Below are positions 61,201-64,000 of a DNA stretch of 64,000 nucleotides, one piece after another. Under the pieces are notes generated by a model. It was not told the origin of the DNA, did not search any database, and was given only the letters and a program-made list of their open reading frames with translations. The number at the start of each line of letters is the position of its first letter. Within the stretch, counting starts at the first letter, position 1. The position numbers and the translations under genes are program-made. Origin of the DNA: Dastarcus helophoroides (taxonomy: Eukaryota; Arthropoda; Insecta; Coleoptera; Bothrideridae); assembly GCA_028583605.1 (NCBI GenBank), contig CM053337.1, forward strand, positions 15,519,639-15,583,638. Reading direction: 5' to 3'.

Positions 61201-61406
61201 CGGCTTTGTTGAACTCTGCCCTTGGAAAAGCAGACGGAATAAGAACGAAAGGTGCATGTTGCAAACTATCCTCAGAGAAAATTTACTCTACTCCTCATCG
61301 CTATACCATGCATGACAGTCCAATCCTTAGTCTTCTGGACTATCTCCTTCAAGACGTTCTCCGCCATGGGCATGGGCACTGCTGTCGGTAGATATGGTGC
61401 TGCCAT
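46130..61406 (-). CDS. GSS: Glutathione synthetase (eukaryotic GSS), eight exons plus an alternative exon
   Basis: Exons 61046-61406, 55085-55218 (2a) or 58874-59040 (2b), 53334-53376, 48601-48839, 48388-48486, 47543-47755, 46648-46875, 46130-46256 join in phase with GT-AG borders to about 480 residues (human enzyme 474). The enzyme ligates gamma-glutamylcysteine and glycine using ATP in the cytosol, the last step of glutathione synthesis. Diagnostic blocks are seen in order: LLRSDY and QVEINTIASSFGG (substrate site), LAGTKKVQQAL, the ATP-grasp glycine-rich loop VLKPQREGGGNN, ILMERIEPP, and the C-terminal VGHMLRSK with GGVAAG lid. Two oddities: exon 2 is present twice, and exon 1 has an apparent extra T in a TTTT run that breaks the frame. 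Intron 3 is 4.5 kb of polypurine satellite. All other codons look functional, so a sequence error or recent allele is favoured over an old pseudogene. Confidence 0.9.
46648..46875 (-). CDS. GSS: GSS exon 7: ATP-grasp glycine-rich loop
   Basis: This 228-nt exon starts RFVLKPQREGGGNNVYGEE, the glycine-rich ATP-binding loop, and continues ILMERIEPP and VSELGIFGVLIG. Donor GG|GTAAAC. The catalytic signature is intact. Confidence 0.88.
47543..47755 (-). CDS. GSS: GSS exon 6
   Basis: This 213-nt exon encodes SQAIKCPSIQYHLAGTKKVQ, then FTGLYSLDFDELGNQAIQMA, with conserved LAGTKKVQQ and FxGLYSLD motifs. Acceptor TTTTTTAG, donor AG|GTACTA. Confidence 0.86.
47886..48230. mobile_element. ~345-bp MITE with ~40-bp inverted ends
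   Basis: Left end TAATACTTCTATATGGCGTG and right end CACGCCACATAGAAGTATTA are inverted. Outer parts GCTTTGCAGCATATAT and ATATATGCTTTGCAGC repeat on both sides. It lies in GSS intron 5. Confidence 0.72.
48388..48486 (-). CDS. GSS: GSS exon 5
   Basis: This 99-nt exon encodes DGYEVAVIYFRAGYEPGHYP followed by EWDARLLME, the DGxEVAVxYFRxGY-P block of GSS. Acceptor TATTTTTAG, donor AG|GTAACT. Confidence 0.85.
48601..48839 (-). CDS. GSS: GSS exon 4
   Basis: This 239-nt exon has acceptor GCTTTGTAG and donor AT|GTAAGT. It begins LPENNALEGLCQGMLEAWKI and includes NICDQRFHEFEI, matching the conserved NIxDQR-x-E stretch of GSS. Confidence 0.84.
48870..53265. repeat. Polypurine AAGAAGAGG satellite with ~350-bp higher-order units
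   Basis: This fills GSS intron 3. The plus strand is almost all purine, broken by short pyrimidine tracts such as ACCTCTTCTTCTAC near 49495, 49745, 49975, 50290, 50595, 51110, 51465, 51805, 52155 and 52510. From about 50.6 kb the surrounding units repeat every ~345-360 bp. The right end (52800-53260) has a duplicated block with AGGATATGTGAAACAATCAA. Long frames here are artefacts. Confidence 0.9.
53334..53376 (-). CDS. GSS: GSS exon 3 (43-nt micro-exon)
   Basis: This short exon reads FVFQELGLQDLSSN, with acceptor TTTCCAG and donor GTAAGT. It is phase-compatible with both exon 2 versions and with exon 4. It is isolated between the polypurine intron and a transposon-rich intron. Confidence 0.76.
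53668..53820. mobile_element. MITE family M1 copy
   Basis: AAAGGACTGGTCCTTGGTTA ... AACAACCTTTGTTGTGTTTT ... GGGACAAGATTTGTATGTC, in GSS intron 2. Confidence 0.58.
54525..54995. repeat. 27-bp minisatellite in three clusters
   Basis: GAATTGAACCTCTTCAAATG plus TATGACG recurs at 27-bp steps (54551, 54578, 54605, 54632) and again near 54780 and 54915-54990. Confidence 0.8.
55085..55218 (-). CDS. GSS: GSS exon 2a
   Basis: This 134-nt exon has acceptor TTGTTTTAG, donor AG|GTACGC, phase 0 in and phase 2 out. It reads HISLGLLRSDYLQHTKFGNA, then IKQVEINTIASSFGGIAS, a canonical gamma-glutamylcysteine-binding segment with the expected Arg, Glu, Asn and Ser. Confidence 0.84.
55385..56030. mobile_element. 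Foldback element interrupted by a Penelope-like inverted unit
   Basis: Arms GAACGTTCGTGG ... GTCCAAGTGTGGAAAGTAAA (55385-55431) and TTTACTTTCCATACTTGGAC ... CCACGAATGTTC (55983-56030) are inverted. A second inverted pair (CGTTCACAAGACAAATACTA and complement) is at 55499-55577. Confidence 0.6.
55675..55971. mobile_element. Penelope-like element termini, inverted pair with 13-bp direct repeats
   Basis: Arms 55704-55809 and 55866-55971 are near-perfect inverted copies containing CTGAAGAAG ... GGGCGAAACGTCG, a degenerate hammerhead-ribozyme-type motif typical of Penelope-like ends. TAATATAGTTTTT flanks both sides (55662-55674, 55972-55984), consistent with target-site duplication. Confidence 0.68.
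56511..56674. mobile_element. MITE family M1, complete palindromic copy
   Basis: GGAACGGACTGGTCCTTGG ... TATCCCCTGAAACCAAG is followed by the inverted CTTGGTTTCAGGGGACAAG (56642-56660), separated by AACAGAGGTTAACGGGTTAGAACAACCTCTGTT. Confidence 0.66.
57428..57598. repeat. 11-bp GCGAACAGCTC minisatellite
   Basis: About 15 tandem copies of GCGAACAGCTC and variants, CpG-rich in an AT-rich intron. NruI-like TCGCGA sites occur in most units. Confidence 0.88.
57599..57765. repeat. Detached copy of the GSS polypurine unit
   Basis: AAGAGGAAGAATCAAAAGAA ... AGGAAGAACTGGAAGAAGG matches the 350-bp unit at 51-52.6 kb, 4-5 kb away. Confidence 0.7.
58210..58345. repeat. Diverged GAAAACCGGAA-type dispersed repeat
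   Basis: CGGAACGAAAACCGAAA occurs twice with CCGTTAT and ATAACGG at the ends, suggesting a short transposon relic. Confidence 0.4.
58874..59040 (-). CDS. GSS: GSS alternative exon 2b
   Basis: This 167-nt exon has acceptor GTGTGTAG and donor AG|GTAATT. Phase in (0) and out (2) are identical to exon 2a. It encodes PLNLALLRSDLM, a Cys-rich insertion (CPKITPCSMHSPYCCWK), then QVEINTIASGFGWLGPMSA. It keeps the Arg of LLRSD and the Glu/Asn of EINT. The position equivalent to human Ser151 is Gly, and the following GG becomes GW. Either a mutually exclusive exon or a decaying duplicate. Confidence 0.7.
59355..59557. repeat. 17-bp GCGCGAATTCGACTTAC minisatellite
   Basis: About 11 nearly identical 17-bp units, each with an EcoRI site and CpG-rich GCGCG. 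It yields a repeating ANSTYARIRLTREFDLR frame by chance (17 x 3 = 51), not a gene. Confidence 0.9.
60230..60900. repeat. Degenerate TTCGAAATTTTCGACTTTT-rich sequence
   Basis: Irregular repeats resembling the reverse complement of the diverged part of the TSP-B intron-1 satellite (37.4-39.2 kb). Possibly an old relative. Confidence 0.45.
61046..61406 (-). CDS. GSS: GSS exon 1 with an apparent +1 frameshift
   Basis: ATG at 61406 gives MAAPYLPTAVPMPMAENVLK and continues to RSRVNF, then meets TGA. Dropping one T of the TTTT run (about 61273-61277) continues SEDSLQHAPFVLIPSAFPRA without interruption to EEGVSQ and donor GTAAGG. A second ATG (61364) is also upstream of the shift. The APFVLIPSAFP block matches the conserved APF-L-PS segment of eukaryotic GSS. 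Confidence 0.83.
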
Positions 61407-62970
61407 TCTTAAAATTCACTATTACATAGTATCACAGCGGTTGAAGATACACTAAATTAACGAGCACATGCTCGAATAATTAAAGCGACTTCCCTACCTG
61501 AGCGTACAATTGATAAGATAAGAGAACTTGCTTAGTTGTACCAGGAGTGCCGAATTTTCAAGTCGACTTCCCCAGAGAGGTTATGTTGATAGCCTAAAAA
61601 CAAATAAATTTGAAAACCGAAACGAACCCGTGAATTTTCAACCCGAATTTCTGGTGACCGTCACGACATTTTCAATTTATATTTATGCTTAATCACGATC
61701 GATGAATCAACAATTAAACACAGATAACGGTTTTATGTATACCTAATAGAAATATGGTGCAATACTGGATAATTCTACTTATTAATAACTAATTTGTACT
61801 CTATGTCATGGACTTTTAAAGTTAAAAAAACGGCGAATTTTTGTAAACTGCTTTCAAAATTGTGCGCCTCAAGGACACAAAATAAAAACCACCGTTTGTT
61901 TATGCAACCGCTAGAGCAGTTTAGCGTATTAAGAGTTGCCGCTCCTATGTTAGGGTTTTTACACAAGTTTTTTTCTATTTCTGGTTTTTAGACATATTTT
62001 TAGTACTACTAACTCGCTAATAGATCGAAATTTAGCACTACCGGGGGGCGAAAAATTTCACGTCATACCCTCTCCTTCACTGCTCTTCAAGTTCAGAAAG
62101 CATAAAACAAATCTGTATTACCTTGATTCTCCAAAATTTGTCCCGTGATTATTTCCTATTGCCAAAAGGTTCGCTCTCGAACTCGATACTTGTGTTTTTT
62201 TACCACTTTTTAGACTATTTCGACTTTTTTGAACATTCATTTTTTTAATTTAGATTTTCTTAGAATATATCGATTTTTGCGGAATTTCCATTTCTCTTCA
62301 AAATTCGATTTCTTTTGAAATGTCTGTGGTCCACTTTAGATAAAAGTGCGTAAGTAAGTGAGGTCGATTAATCGATTTTTGCAAGTCTCAAGGTCGATTT
62401 TTTAGATCGATCTCGAACACAAGATTCAAAAATCCTGAGAATCGAATCGATTTAACTTACATGCAGGTCACTGTAAATTTAATGACAACAATTTTTTATA
62501 TAAGTGCATTTATGTCGTGATGTTATTTTCCACTTCCATCTACTAGCAATAGCTACGTTAATAAGACAACAGATGGCAGCATTAATATTTCTTTTTATTC
62601 ATTACGTCAGTTGAGCGAATAGGAAAGACAACTGTGGCGCCAACTCATAGTTTGTTCCGCTGGACTGTTATTCCGTTTGACTTCAGATTCGTGTTCAGGC
62701 GGGAAAAATACCCCAGAAAATCACAATCCGACCCCAGCACACACCACTTTTTTCTTTGAGTTGCCGTCCTGTGTTAGTGGTGTTCTGTGTTCTTAAAATC
62801 CTAACCTAAATGTCATTAAATATTTCGTTTTTAAGAGTGATTGTTTTATTTTTCATATCAATTTCTGTCGAAAATTATTAAAGTAGTTAATAATAGAGAC
62901 ACAAATAATATGTAAAACATTTAGTCCGATTATTTCGTACTATGGTTATCTAGAAGGTAAGGTTGCGTTA
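61407..62970. other. Upstream of GSS
   Basis: CTCAG|GTAGGG on the minus strand near 61495 could be the donor of a 5'UTR exon, with an acceptor just before the ATG. Otherwise no gene seen. ATCGATTTTT-like repeats lie around 62365-62450. Confidence 0.35.
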
Positions 62971-62973
62971 CGC

Positions 62974-63226
62974 CAGTGGTTTCCAATGTTTTTGTACATG
63001 CGCCCCCCTTTAAAAAAAATTATTGCGCCCCCTTAATTTTTCTAACAATCTAATTTCATAAATACTCAAGTGATATTATAATTTATTTAATGGGCTACAA
63101 AACAATATACAATATATATTTTCTGGTTTGTATTCGAAAAAGATATTTTGGAAACAGCTGCATGCCCCCCTTACAACAATCTCGCGCCCCCCTAGGGGGG
63201 CGCGCCCCACAGGTTGGAAACCACTG
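62974..63226. mobile_element. hAT-type MITE with 8-bp target duplication
   Basis: Terminal inverted repeats CAGTGGTTTCCAA and TTGGAAACCACTG, subterminal GCGCCCCCC tracts, and flanks CGTTACGC / CGTTATGC (7 of 8 identical). 253 bp, no transposase. Confidence 0.83.
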
Positions 63227-63239
63227 CGTTATGCCGTAC

Positions 63240-64000
63240 TTTGAAAATGGGATTGAAAACCTTCCACTGCACGCAACGCTATCTATTAATCCGCAAATAC
63301 TTACACCACAGAATTCTATTTTATCGTAGGTCAAACATTGCCAAACGAGTAGTTAAAAGGTACACCTAATAGATTGAAGTAGTTTTAAATTCAGCGGTGG
63401 ACGCTACTCCCTGATTAAAAGATGCATAAAGCATGTTCTAGACACGCTTTCCTAGGAAAAGCCCAAAAAAGGTTAACAAGACAGTATGTGATAGATTGGA
63501 TACATTGTACCTACGACTACCACCATCCATTGACATCAGTAGGTTCAGTTTGAGCTGTCATTTTACACTTTTCGCACAATACTTGCTGGTAATACACAAC
63601 AGAGGCCGCTGATGTCAGTGGGTGGAAATCAATCTCATTTTCATTCGACGAAATTACGTTACCGATTCATCTCCTTCTTATAGGACTCCCTAATTCTGTC
63701 AGCTGTCAGTGTGTTTGGTCACTGACATTTTATTTCTTCGTTTGTTAAATAAACGTATTTATTTTGTCCATTTATTTTAAAATTACACAGGAAATCCACA
63801 AAATCACAATCGTAAACACTAACCTCAGTTAGTCAACTTGCAGTTATGTACAAAAAATATACAAGGCATAGAATATAGTAAATGGGCCCAACTGTCGAAC
63901 CACAAGTTGGACATAATGGTGGCGCCATTTTCTTTAAGCTTTGCGTTACCTATAAATTATGACGTAATTTCCCTTTTTGAGTGTTTTGTCACATTTTAAC
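63240..64000. other. Intergenic right end
   Basis: AT-rich, no coding frame or transposon end recognised. Confidence 0.35.

Noticed and set aside
62785..62815. CCTAACCTAA as telomeric (TTAGG)n
   Set aside because: Only two imperfect units; no array.

Overview
The window is eukaryotic nuclear DNA, almost certainly from an insect. It is AT-rich, with intron-split genes using GT-AG sites, BEL/Pao, Penelope-like, Jockey-like and hAT-like transposon debris, and large blocks of satellite DNA inside introns. The order cannot be fixed from sequence alone; a beetle or another repeat-rich insect would fit. About 4 kb is protein-coding. Most of the rest is intronic satellite, minisatellite and small transposons. 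No prokaryotic operon, CRISPR array or rRNA is present.

Layout. (1) 1-24321, minus strand: the 5' half of a thrombospondin gene (TSP-A). It has a signal-peptide exon (24237-24321), two thrombospondin N-terminal-type exons (16228-16398, 7774-7997), an acidic linker exon (5192-5423), a coiled-coil exon ending in ECQLC (1128-1376) and an EGF-repeat exon (591-1025). Type-3 repeats and the C-terminal lectin-like domain must lie beyond base 1. Its introns hold a ~530-bp trimeric higher-order satellite (9.5-15.9 kb), purine-rich satellite (18.8-22.8 kb) and several minisatellites. (2) 29606-43698, minus strand: a second thrombospondin-like unit (TSP-B) with the same exon order and phases (43617-43698, 35645-35815, 34631-34852, 34113-34326, 32589-33342). 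No type-3 or C-terminal exons are visible. It either ends early at a candidate terminal exon (29743) or is an alternative N-terminal cassette spliced to shared exons beyond the window. It carries two apparent 1-nt insertions. (3) 45188-46107, plus strand: two-exon COX6C. (4) 46130-61406, minus strand: glutathione synthetase (GSS), eight exons plus a duplicated, phase-matched alternative exon, and one apparent 1-nt insertion in exon 1. COX6C and GSS converge with stop codons 111 bp apart. (5) 61407-64000: upstream or intergenic DNA with a hAT-type MITE.

The genes do not form a pathway. The TSP pair encodes secreted extracellular-matrix proteins, COX6C is a mitochondrial inner-membrane respiratory subunit, and GSS makes glutathione in the cytosol. 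The most interesting points are the duplicated N-terminal half of thrombospondin, the duplicated GSS substrate-binding exon with a changed key serine, intronic satellites with higher-order structure, a pre-miRNA-like hairpin, and Penelope-like inverted termini. Exon borders were derived by reading splice sites and phases by eye, with no alignment or transcript data.
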